64,000 nucleotides of DNA from Chondrilla cf. caribensis (taxonomy: Eukaryota > Porifera > Demospongiae > Chondrillida > Chondrillidae): positions 2,615,282 through 2,679,281 of the forward strand of contig OZ026555.1 in assembly GCA_964020155.1 (NCBI GenBank), written 5' to 3'. This document shows positions 11,850 through 23,267 of this stretch, piece after piece (position 1 is the first letter of the stretch; the number at the start of each line of letters is the position of its first letter). The position numbers and the translations under genes were made by a program. The notes below the pieces were generated by a model. It searched no databases. It was not told where the DNA came from and saw only the letters and a list, made by a program, of their open reading frames with translations.

Positions 11850-11992
11850 TCACACATCTGGCTGATACATTTTATGAGGACATTGGTGGGGAAGGGGGTT
11901 CCCCTAACTGTGTTTCTGTTACTCAGAACAGCCTGCCGTTTGTTGTGTCTAGATTCTACACTGCAAAGAATGTCATCCCAAACACAAGAGAT
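11850..11992 (+). pseudogene. Second, truncated copy of M13 exon 7
   Basis: Frame encodes LADTFYEDIGGEGGSPNC through FVVSRFYTAKNVIPNTRDE and the same GTTTGTGC donor as exon 7 at 9593-9803. The first third of the exon, with the NYVKW block, is missing. It arose by the internal tandem duplication. If spliced in place of the first copy it would lack a family-conserved block. Confidence 0.7.
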
Positions 11993-12188
11993 GAGGTTTG
12001 TGCAGGAATTGTGAGGAGTGTAAGTTTGAGCATACGTACATCTAGTTGAATATATAAGTGTGAACGTATATACCTGTGTAGTGTTTGTATTATGTGAGAG
12101 TAAACTTGTATAATATTTGGTTGATTGTGTAGTAATGTGTGTATAATTGGGTGTATACATGTGCATATGTTTGCAAATGTAGATAGTA

Positions 12189-12351
12189 CAGTCAAACCTC
12201 TTGGCAATAGCATTTTAAGAGGACAGTCTCTTTATTACAATGTCTTGTAGACACAGATGTACGTATCAACGCAGAGAGTATTTGCATTGAACTGACTATA
12301 ACCCCAGGTAAAATGAGGAACCAAGGGTGATGTTGTGAAGAGGTTTGACTG
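12189..12351. mobile_element. MITE, TIR CAGTCAAACCTCTT, TA target
   Basis: A 163-bp element with inverted ends CAGTCAAACCTCTT / AAGAGGTTTGACTG between TA dinucleotides. A related element lies at 12930-13103. Confidence 0.78.
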
Positions 12352-12686
12352 TATGATGTATGTAATAGTTATATCCTGCCTAGGTGTGCTGCAGCAGATA
12401 TAGGCAGAATATAACTATCTTGTATCCTGGCGTGGTGAATGATAGACTATATATACTGCAAATATGCGCATAGTCCAATACAACATATATATGCAATAGA
12501 AATGTGTTTACTATTTTCCTGACTCGTTCTCACGCAATTTACCCTAACAATGGAACCTGTCTGGTGACCTGTGCTGTATCACTGACCTGTGCTACATGTA
12601 ATAGTTATATCAGGATACAAGGCTTATTTATGTACGCACAGATTTCTCTTTGATCCTCCAGGATACAAGTGTCTTGTGCAGTACAG

Positions 12687-12785
12687 GTGAATGAGACCAT
12701 CAATAATATCTTGACAGCTTTCAATGCCAGGATTCAGGCTAAGGATTGGCTAGATGATGTCACCAAACAGCGATGTGAACAGAAG
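12687..12785 (+). pseudogene. M13-A exon 8 (open)
   Basis: A 99-nt phase 0 exon after ...GTGCAGTACAG, with a GTTAGT donor. It encodes VNETINNILTAFNARIQAKD and then WLDDVTKQRCEQK. This is the M13 segment with the 'f---l---dWlD--Tk--a--K' pattern that follows the exon 7 block. The HEXXH zinc motif and the C-terminal half are not found downstream in this copy, so the gene copy is incomplete. Confidence 0.72.
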
Positions 12786-12929
12786 GTTAGTGTAGAGGGT
12801 TGTGTTCTGTCATGTCCCAAACTGCCAGAGGACCAGGAATTAGAAATAGAACTTTATTAGTATAATATTTGTAAGGAGCGTTTCTCTCGTGTGGTGGTAG
12901 TCGTCGTAGTAGTGCACAGGAGTGAAGTA

Positions 12930-13103
12930 CAGTCAAACCTCTGTATAGCAGCACTTTTCACACGGACAGTCTCTTCATAGCAACATGTCTTGTGAGCACA
13001 GATGTATCCACACACACAGTGATCGTATTGGTTACAACAGCAAACTGGTTACAATGACAGGGAAAGTGAGAAACCAAGGGTGGTGTTGTGAAGAGGTCTG
13101 ACT
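12930..13103. mobile_element. MITE related to 12189-12351
   Basis: Inverted ends CAGTCAAACCTCTGTAT and the complement of AAGTCAGACCTCTTCAC, with a TA on the left side. It has the same inner layout as the element at 12189 but is diverged. Confidence 0.65.
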
Positions 13104-13266
13104 TTACCAGTTCATTGAGGATCAGACCTTATTTAAACATTGTGGAGTGTCCCTTTTTTCAGGAAGTGTGCATTGAATTGCATGTCACTAGAGGAAGCTG
13201 TGTACCAGTGTTACTGAGGGTGAAGCCATAGTGAAACATTGTTTACACAATAATGTACCACTACAG

Positions 13267-13429
13267 GCCTCAACACAATACAGCACAAAACATCCTACTG
13301 TGACCCAGACATTGGCAGGAGAGACCAGTGTGTCTCAACCTAACTATCACACCACACCTGACATGCTGGTCCAGACAGAACTCCTCCTCAGTTCTTCTCC
13401 TCGTGATTGTTTATACGCACCTTACAGGT
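13267..13429 (+). CDS. Possible exon, unknown gene (Ser/Thr-rich)
   Basis: Open frame after an AG (CACTACAG) and before a GTGTGA donor-like site. It reads ASTQYSTKHPTVTQTLAGE and later DMLVQTELLLSSSPRDCLYA. It does not look like an M13 segment. It may belong with the exon at 14633-14768. No family is recognised. Confidence 0.3.
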
Positions 13430-14632
13430 GTGAAGTGTAAACAATCACATTTTATACACTACATTTAATTACTACGTACACTCCATACACATGTATCCAC
13501 AGGCTGTATTGTACACATCCATACACTGTATTGTGCACATATGTACACTGTATTGTATGTATCCGGTACACTGTATCATACACACATCTGTACACTTCTC
13601 TGTGCTCAAATTGGGCTGCTGTTGTAGAGAACTTTTCCATGCAAACCACCTCAGGATCACTTTGCCACATTCACATGCTAACACTTCACATGACTTCATT
13701 GTAACCAGGACTGGTGTGGTGCCATGTATAGTGGTCCCATGGTGTTGTCTTGTTGTTTGTGTGAGAATATATCCAGTGATGTCCTCTACTTTCTGTGCCA
13801 TGAACAGATTTAGGCATATAACAGTGTGTGCATATGTACATACTGCAGTTACTGTGTGGTGTGTGTACACTGCTGCTAGTTGACCTTCATTATACCAATC
13901 GATGTCTGTACAGTTCAATTGGATTATGAGAATAACTACATACGTATGTGCATTTATTTGTGTACATATCTACAAATGAAGATACAATACACTGATAATG
14001 TCACAGTACATGGATGTATACTACAATGTTGCAGGACTTTACCATGCATGTGCATATACATAAATGTGTGCAGCTTTCTACTGAACACACATACATATTC
14101 ACATACATGCGTACAGTGGCGGCACTGTACTGTACATTGCGTGTGAAGGAGTAGAAGGTTTTAGACATGTTTGTTGTCAGAAGATTTCTTGGACTATTTT
14201 TGAACATGGTCAATACAAGTTAATTTTCAGTTTTGTATCATTTGTACTGATGAAGCCCACGATGGACCAAACGTTGCACAGTTGAATAATAATTGTGTGA
14301 AATCACGGGGAAAATAAATGATGACAAATATAGACATGTCCAACAATAGTCCAAGAAATTGTCTAATACGTATATACGGTATGATATACATACTCACTGT
14401 ACATGTACATATGCAGAGATGGGTGTATTGGGGTAAAGTTTCTTTAGTAGACACTGTCCATTCATATGTATATTCATGTACTACATGTGAATATAAACAT
14501 ATACACAACTCTGTGTGTATGTGAGTATATATCCATACATGCAGTATATTTATAGTTGTCCTTCTCTCCACTCACTCATGGCTCTTTTATGATACTTTAG
14601 TCTTGTGCAGTCGAGTGTTCCAGTGATCCTAG

Positions 14633-14768
14633 TACATAGACCAGTGGTCCACAGACTTCATCACAGAAGTGTTGGAGATGATAGAGGATCCTCCATCTTG
14701 TGACACTGACGATCAGGTACCAGATGCTCTTGTCAATGTTGTGCTGAGCTTCAACCAACACTTCACAG
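14633..14768 (+). CDS. Possible exon, resembling the SPIN90/NCKIPSD (DUF2013) C-terminal domain
   Basis: After ...GATCCTAG, a 136-nt frame encodes YIDQWSTDFITEVLEMIEDP, then a short Cys/Asp-rich linker, then VPDALVNVVLSFNQHFT, up to a GTCAGT donor. The last motif is like the 'LlLsfNlHF' core of the SPIN90/LDB17 leucine-rich domain. I base that on recall of the family pattern only. The first two thirds recur in the tandem copy at 11374-11440. Confidence 0.35.
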
Positions 14769-15073
14769 GTCAGTGGATGGTCTCACCACCAGCAGGTGTT
14801 GTTGTGTTTACACGTTCCAACTACAAACACAAAACACCTCTATTACCTGTGTGTGTGGAACACAACCCATAACACAGGAAATCTGTCTCCTTGTGAGACT
14901 GTTCAGTAGAATGCACACTACTGCAGGTGACAGGTCTGCACCAGGTGTGCAGGGTCTGTTGCTGGCCTCAGCTGTGTCACAGTTACTGGTCGGCCTCACT
15001 TGACTACATAATCCACACGTCGTGTGTACCTCACATCAACATGTGTCCTATCACTCCCACTGTGTGTGTTCAC

Positions 15074-15142
<69 letters not shown>

Positions 15143-15660
15143 ACAATTTTGTCCAATCCTCCTCTACAACTACATACATACGTAGCTACGTACTTACTAC
15201 CTCTCCCTCTCCTCCTGTAGCTACACACTCACTACTTCTCCCTCTCCTCCTGTAGCTACACACTCACTACCTCTCACTGCTCCACAAACTGATTGGCAGT
15301 ATAGACTATGGAGAATCTCTTCACAGAAGGGATGAGTTGACTGTCTCAGTCGAACTTTTCCGAAGAAGAAGAAGTCAAAGAAGACAAGAAAATAGTGAAT
15401 CAAATTTGGAAGGACTTTCCTCAGTGTTTTCAGTTTGTGTCATCAATTTAGAGAAACCGCTATAGCCACTGCAGCTGTGCTAGATGGTCATTTGTACAGA
15501 AATTGATAGTCTTTATATTGTTTATTGTGTATAGCCAGTGTAATTGTAGCTATCAGTTATGTGTTGGAGTACAATATTACTTTTAACTACTATCAGTCAT
15601 ACAGTGTAATATACAGAGTATGTGTTTTACGTATATCAGATTCCTCCAATGTACGTGTAT
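14769..15660. repeat. Spacer with a (TG)n microsatellite
   Basis: A pure (GT)n run lies at about 15076-15139. Directly after it, a 42-bp unit with CTACACACTCACTAC and CTCCCTCTCCTCCTGTAG is repeated twice near 15190-15275. No coding frame is convincing. Confidence 0.7.
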
Positions 15661-16640
15661 ATTGTGTATATAGAAGAGTGCTTTTAAACATACATAAATG
15701 AATATTTGTAGAGATGTATAAAATGCGTAATTAGGGTCTGTACTTAATTAACAATAATTATATATTATATGTACATATTTTATAAAAATCATTAATATAC
15801 AATGTCATAATTTCGTTCATGATTAATTTATACATAACATATATCCAATGCACAAAATTTAACCATGCAGGGTATAAATATCATTGAGTTTCTCTAGCTA
15901 TAAACAGGGTTATTTGTATATCTATAATATAGTGTAGCCCAAGTCAAAATGACACTATTATTATAATATAGCATCCGTTACCATAGAAACAGTACTATTA
16001 TACAGCAATTTTATAATGTATAAAGCGCTAGCAACAGTATAAAGTGTTAGCAACAGATGCTATAATGGTTAAGACATGGACACTCGGGCATTATGACATA
16101 TAAAATACACTCGCCCTCGGGACTCGGTATTTATATGTCATAATGCCCTTGTCCCCATGTCTTAACCACTAAATAATATATACAATAATTAATATTGATG
16201 AATATTAATTATTGCGATCGCGATCGGATGGATCAATGATATGAACCATGGCCAGTGGTATAATAATCATACTGTATTAATTATGACGAAGCATGCATGT
16301 AGCTGCAGTTATGATCAACTATATACTGTAGTTATTAATGGATACGATGTATAACCTACTGTATAGTGAAACACATGTATATTATATACTATACACACAG
16401 CATATTTATTGACATGGTCATAACGTCCACAGACAACAATAATTGAACAAAACTTTTTACATTATGAAAATTAGAAATAATGATAATAATAGTAATAATA
16501 AAAATAATTATGAATAAACAATACTATTTACATTATAAAAAATTAAAATAATAATAATAATAGAAAAAATAAAAAATAATGAATTAACAGAGCTACGATA
16601 GGTAACTCAGAGATGCATGGCAGTAAACCATGACATGTGA
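15661..16640. other. AT-rich spacer containing an inverted repeat
   Basis: AT-rich DNA without a plausible gene. An inverted repeat lies at about 16066-16168: GGTTAAGACATGGACA and CATTATGACATATAAA read on the left are mirrored on the right, around a CTCGCCCTCGGGACTCGG centre. Confidence 0.6.
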
Positions 16641-16658
16641 CCAAACACAGACCAAATA

Positions 16659-16987
16659 GTCCTGGTGTGCACTGTCCTGATGGTCCTGGTGTACACTGTC
16701 CTGACAGTCCTGGTGTACACTGTCCTGACGGTCCTGGTGTACACTGTCCTGATGGTCCTGGTGTACACTGTCCTGACGGTCCTGGTGTACACTGTCCTGA
16801 CGGTCCTGGTGTACACTGTCCTGACAGTCCTGGTGTACACTGTCCTGACAGTCCTGGTGTACACTGTCCTGACGGTCCTGGTGTACACTGTCCTGACGGT
16901 CCTGGTGTACACTGTCCTGACGGTCCTGGTGTACACTGTCCTGACGGTCCTGGTGTACACTGTCCTGATGGTCCTGGTGTACACTGT
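16659..16987. repeat. 24-bp minisatellite, about 13.7 units
   Basis: The unit GTCCTGGTGTACACTGTCCTGA(CG/CA/TG) is repeated head to tail with only a few point variants. Because 24 is a multiple of three, several frames on both strands remain open and give artificial eight-residue repeats (GPGVHCPD and others). I see no start context, splice signals or neighbours that would make it a gene. Confidence 0.9.
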
Positions 16988-17218
16988 GTGTTTACTACTA
17001 TGTTCTGGTATTGATACTGCATGACCTGTTGTATGGATGAAGTGTGGAATACAACTAACAATGATGACTGGTGAACACCAGGTACTGTGTGTACGTATAG
17101 TACACACAATAGGACATGAAGCCACATAAATTAGTTATGTAAGGACATGTGTATGGTAAACATTGCTTAGTGCGTTCCCGCAAATGTAGAACATGTAAAG
17201 TACATAAGAACTTGGATT

Positions 17219-17409
17219 CAGTTGAACCTCTATTAAAGGACACTGTGAATGGACATAATATGAATTACCTGCATACAAAGGACAAATTTGATCACCAAAT
17301 GGACTTTGCTATTGTGCTAACACATGTTTTATCTCTGAAGAGTGGAGGATCACTCTACAGTGAACAAAATGACTGCTATCAACGTGTCCTTTATTAAGAA
17401 GTTCCACTG
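17219..17409. mobile_element. MITE of the CAGTGGAACCTC family
   Basis: Inverted ends CAGTTGAACCTCTATTAAAG and the complement of TTATTAAGAAGTTCCACTG, with T/A flanks. It is related to the element at 10585-10759 and lies in the 3' flank of the CARD-like gene. Confidence 0.65.
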
Positions 17410-17690
17410 TAGCCAAACTTGAAAAGTACTCACTAGCACACCACAAATGATACAAGTAACCATTTCCCTTTCTAAGGAGCCCATAACCAGACAACACAAT
17501 AATGTGAGTATTACGTACAATAACTGATTTCAAAAGGACAGACCAACTGCAACCTCTCCTGTCAAGCTTTGTATGAGATGAGAGTACTTGTATGCTATGT
17601 GATACCTTCATGGTCAATGGCTCTATAGTACATGTGGTACCACCATGCAGACTGAATACAATAGGACATATTATTACTGAAGTACTCACT

Positions 17691-18013
17691 TTAGCTAGTT
17701 GAGGTGTTGACAGGCTGTTCCAAGTCCCTCTTCATATCTCGACCTAGACTAGACATATTATGATATCCTGCCATATTTAACATAACATCGCATAGTTGGA
17801 GGAGACTTTCTTTGTTGGCTTGGTCTTGGAGGTGTATAAACAGTAGTTGAGTCCCAGTAGTAGAGTCCACGTTTTGCAACTGATGAGAGAGATATGGGGG
17901 AATAATCCCCTCCATTAACAATCTGAAGACAATCGCATGAGAATCAACACATTGGAGAAATCTGTGCTTGTACTTGTCCATGAACTGTCGACAGTCAAAT
18001 CCTGACCCTCCAG
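17691..18013 (-). CDS. CARD-like terminal exon
   Basis: A 323-nt terminal exon: two bases complete a TCT codon from the previous exon, then 106 residues and TAA. The segment from FMDKYKHRFLQCV through FRLLMEGIIPPYLSHQLQ, LLFIHLQDQANKESLLQLCD and MAGYHNMSSL has the length, helix spacing and hydrophobic pattern of a death-fold CARD (about 90 residues). DED is the main alternative. The internal ATG at 18047 lies in the intron, so it should not be taken as a start. Confidence 0.6.
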
Positions 18014-21000
18014 CTAGAGGAACACAAGAAGACAGACGTGACAACACTACACAAACACTGCATAGGGATGTACTGGATGTACTAAGTTGACTGTGACTCC
18101 TTCAGTTTGTCACAACATGAAAACATTACAGGATACCACATTAAAGTACACATGTACTGTACATTCAATGTACTGTAACTCACAGAGGGTAGGAGGATGA
18201 CTGTAGTGTGTACTGGGATAAGGAGGATGTGGTTCCCAGTACTGTGGAGGGTGGGACAGTGAGGATGGTCCTGGCAGGTCCTCTGTTGGGAGTGGGCCTT
18301 GAGGAGGGGGAGGAGTGTAGACAGGGTTTCCCCAACTGGAAGGGAGACCCATTCTAGGCTGACTTGGATGAAAGGGAGGTTGGTTGTATTGGACAGGCTG
18401 TAGAGAAGGGTGTCCATACTGGGGATATGGAGGGAGGATAGATCGAAGGTAGGAGACAGACTGGGGATTTGGGAAATGCTGTAACATTCTAGGTTCTTGT
18501 AAGTCATAGCGATTTTGTTCAGGTCCCCAAGGTCCATGAGGACTGTACACGTATTGTGCCAATGGATGTGGTGTTCTAGCCATTGGTTGGGTTGGCTGCT
18601 GAATTACAGGAGGTGGGTAGGATTGCTGTGGACCACCACTGGAGGAGAGGTGGTGTGGAGGTGCTCTTTGAGGAGGTCCAGTCAATGTTGACTGATTCAC
18701 AGTACCAGGTGAAGGGGAGTTCTGATGAGGGATTGACATGGCACATGATGGATGAAGTGCTGGAGATACTGAACATGACACAACTTGGTCAGTTTGTCCA
18801 GTTGAAGTCTGAAAAGTGAAAAAAATATGTAGTGTAATACAGGTTTATGTACAATATTGTGTATACTGTTAGTGTATAGTGGGAACACTACCTAAGTAGA
18901 TATCAATGTTTGCATAATTGCTGTTATATATAATTATAATATACACGAATGTACTAGGGTTTGGTGGATTATAGGGGGGCGGATTAGACAGGTTTCACTG
19001 TATACATGTATCTACTAGTGTTGGGGAATATATCGATATTTATAGTAATTCACGATATCACAAGGATATTGACATAATTATGTGAATGTTGGATCAAAAT
19101 TGAGATATCAATACTGATATTATCGTGATATCTGATACTGTGTGCTATAGTTGTACCCTGTCTTAGTGTGCTACAGCAGTGATGAAGGTAATCACCGCTT
19201 TATCCTACTGTTGCATACCAGACATTGACCATGTGAAACCATTGTGTTGAAATGAGTGAGTAAGCAACTATAGTTAGAGATCTAAGTAAGGGAATATTGC
19301 CATATTTAGTTTTATCGAGGTATTGATAAGGACTAGTAAGTTGGATACCCCTCACCCAGCACCATACATACCACGATGGAGGTACTTGATACTGTATAAA
19401 CTTCGTAGTCTTGATGGTATCAAGAAGTACCAGCAATCTTCAGTACAACATACACTTCCTCCACTAGACTACAGTACACAACATCTACTCACACTCATTT
19501 CAAGTACATACCATAGGACTGGTGTCCATCAATTGAGGCATATCTCGAGGTGTAGCAGATAATGACAGGGATAGAGGTCGTCTGATCTCTACAGCAATAA
19601 GAACACTTAGATGTGATGAAGAATATATTACTAGTTTTTGAGAAGTTACATGTTCTGTTTTCCAGAGTTTTAGAATATTTTATTGGTTTTCTCCACATTT
19701 ATAAATTTTTTCAACTCTGAAGACCATCTCAAGTATGAAGTAAAAATGGCCACCCACATACTACCTTGTAGTAAATATGGCCCCCAGCATGTAATGTTTG
19801 GGGACAAACAAGAACAAAAGCATTCAATGCAGAGCAGCTAAATGCTAATTAGTGATGCTAAACACTTGAACCTCATGATCCAACACTCTGGGTCACAACA
19901 TCCTCTGGAGTTTCACAGTCATCCCTTCAATACAGACAATACCAAGTCACACTAGGAAAAGGTCCATAATCAGGTGACCCCATATCTACCACAGTTTGTA
20001 CCCAAACAAGGCTCAGTTCTACGTGGATTCTGCTGTACAGAGTATGCATTTAGGAACATGCAGTCCAGCTGGTTTAATGAGTACCTTGAAGACCATACCT
20101 AATCTGTACCTAAAACGGGTATGTAAATGAACATCCACGTACCTGCTGCAGTTCAACACCGTGGTATGAGCCTCTACCACATCATTAATCTGCATACACA
20201 TCTTAGCAGGAGGTACTTACTATCACAATCGATACTGGTGACTAGTGTATATGCGAAATATTGACCAAGTGAAGTGTACACTAAGTGTGAATATTAAGCA
20301 GGAATAAATAATTCTTAACATCTTTTGTAATACATTAAATTCAATAAAACCTTCCATTATTACTTCCAGATGCAACCTTATTTGACCTATGACATGCAGA
20401 AGTTAGAAGCTGATCCATTATTCCTTGATAGGGTACTTGATAGATATAGATGAAACATAATAAAAACATTTAACAATGAAAAAGGATGTAGGGATGACAA
20501 GCAAAAAAAGGGAAGGAACAAGGTAGGGATGAACGGAATGAGAACACCGTCGGAGTGAGCAGCACGTCGGAATGAGAAGACTGTCGGAATCTAACAATCC
20601 CTATATCAACAGCTGCTGACTATACTGTGTATTGCACAAGCAATAACTGCTGTTGATATAGGGATTGTTAGATTCCGACAGTCTTCTCATTCCGACGTGC
20701 TGCTCACTCCGACGGTGTTCTCATTCCGTTCATCCCTACCTTGTTCCTTCCCTTTTTTTGCTTGTCATCCCTACATCCTTTTTCATTGTTAAATGTTTTT
20801 ATTATGCTTGTTTGTATTCTTTTTTAGCCTCAGGCATGTGATGTAAAATGTTTATATATAATTTGGAAAAAAAATCGTCCTCTCGGCTATTTGAATCAAC
20901 CAAACTCGCTATAAAACCTGTAATCTACTCACTGAGCCATCGTGACTCATTGTTATGAAGTAAGCGAATATTCTTAATTGAACAAGATGGCGTAGTACTA

Positions 21001-21172
21001 TGAGGCAGTCGCCGAGTAGTGCCGGAAATGCTGCAGTTGCCATATGTAGTACAATCGTAACAAGAGTAGGAAAGGGCACTCCGCGCTAAAAAATTAAGAT
21101 CGCTCGTGTTAAAATTAGCACCATAGCTCCAGCAGATACTTCGGTAGCTTTGTTGAAATATATGTAGAGAAG

Positions 21173-21203
<31 letters not shown>

Positions 21204-23195
21204 CCGAAAATTTGACCTTTTATTTTTTTGACCTTTCGCCGGTTCACCGCTTCAACTACCTTCTTTTCACTTGTTAGGAGTTGTTTTATTTCTCAAATCA
21301 GCCGAAAATGACTCCTGAATGCTCGTTTTGGCTTATTACCTGTCCACAGGCGAGATTTTGCGAAACTACAATGTATGCGAGGTATAGGGCCGCCATTTTG
21401 TTTCTACGTCATCCCTACATATAGAGTGCTATCGCACTCTATGATTAATTCTATATAAAATCCACCTTGATTGTTAATCTAATGAGCTTAAGTATTTAAA
21501 TCGATCTAGTACTCAGTTGGAAATAATCATTAAATTTCAGATTCCACATGTAAGAGTCAGGTTTGTATCTGCAAGTAGTGAAGACCTTGTTGAGCTCACT
21601 CTATTATGTGAGATGTTAATGACAATCTGATGATTACAGAGAACAAGGAATGGATCACGATTAGTGATAAGACTGGCGTTTAGCCTGTAGTGGTCAGACC
21701 ACTTGACAACTTGGGTACTTTCTAAATTAAAAGTCTCAAAATCAGGTATACTGTCGATAGCAGGTAGGTGGTATGTACTGTACATAGCAGGTAGGTGGTG
21801 TGTACTGTACATAGTAGGTAGGTGGTATGTACTGTACATAGTAGGTAGGTGGTATGTACTGTACAGTACAAAATAAAGGTAACACTAACCCATAAATGTT
21901 GACCGATAATTATAAAACCCCTTTTTCCAAGAATTTTTAACAGAAGGAATTTAACAATTTTTAAATGACTGTTAAGGCTTTTCCGATAAATACTGATTAC
22001 TATTGGTTAAGGCTCCTCCTTAACAGAGCTTAGCTGAGATACAGGCTATTAGGAAGGAAGGAAGTGATCTGGTAGACTGTCCAAGCCTAACGCAGAAGTG
22101 ATTAAGACAATAGAGGAGAAGATGGAAGAGGACGAAGGAACTTCTGCTAAATAGGTCAAAATCCTGAAGGATAAAGGCTATAACATATTGAGGACGACTG
22201 TCATCAGAGCCAGGAAGGCTTAAGGGTGGAACTTCCATGGCAGTTGGTATGTTCTACCAGATGTTAAGAATTAAGGGTTCAAGCTTTTCGGTAAAAGTAA
22301 TTAGCAGATATTCCTTAACGCTTGTACATCAACCACAATATGCTAAACAAAATTATTGCTACCTTTTTTGCCCCGTACTGTACTGTTCACCACAGGTAGA
22401 TGGTATATACTGTACATAGCAGGTAGGTGGTGTGTACTGTACATAGTAGGTAGGTGGTGTGTACTGTACATAGCAGGTATAGGTGGTATGTACTACACAC
22501 AGAAGGTAGGTGGTATGTGTACTGTACATAGCAGGTATGTACATACACAAGTACTGGATGTAGCAAGTAGTGTGTTGTCTGCTCCAGGCATCATTGAGGA
22601 TTACTCCTACAAAGTATTTACAGACTGAACTACTGCAATTATGTAGATGCTACTTTGAAGATAATACTTGACCCATTAAAACCAACAAGTAAACAGTAAA
22701 ATTAACTGGTACCAACATGAAAATACATAACATTGAGACACACTGACTCACCATACTGAGGGTCTATGGAGTGTGTTCTCCGAAGAGTATATGAAGGTTG
22801 AGGGAAATCCCCTGTGTGATGAGCACTTATGTGACTACGAGTACTGTTGGGAGACATATCAGGTCTGCTAGTCTCCATGGGAACAGTAACCGATGATGAC
22901 GGATCCATAACAGAGCTGATAGGACTCTGAGACAGAGAAGCTCTTTGTGACATTGGAGAACTTCCGGGAGAGTCAGACTGTGTAGAGTGGACCTAGTGAA
23001 GAACACAGGATGATACATTGGAGGTGAGAGTTCATTATCAATGACATGTATGTGAGAGTATGTACAACACACACATACATACACACAAACACACACAAAC
23101 ATACACAAACACAGGCACACACATACGTACAACACACCCACACACATAAACACAAACACACACAAACACTAACACACCCACTCAAACACAAATAG

Positions 23196-23267
<72 letters not shown>

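Larger units (their letters stand above)
19589..22751 (-). other. Large intron of the CARD-like gene, filled with repeats
   Basis: This roughly 3.2-kb intron holds the 158-bp-arm inverted repeat (20456-20806), a GAA run (21168-21202), and a 27-bp minisatellite split by a transposon remnant (21763-22540). No other exon was found. Confidence 0.5.

Noticed and set aside
13472..13918. 148-codon minus-strand frame opposite M13-A
   Set aside because: Runs through TACA/GTAC-type repeats and has no splice or family support, although one part (MAQKVEDITGYILTQ) looks protein-like.
18082..18537. Minus-strand 151-codon frame overlapping the Pro-rich exon
   Set aside because: Alternative frame of the Pro-rich exon; the phase-matched frame is the other one.
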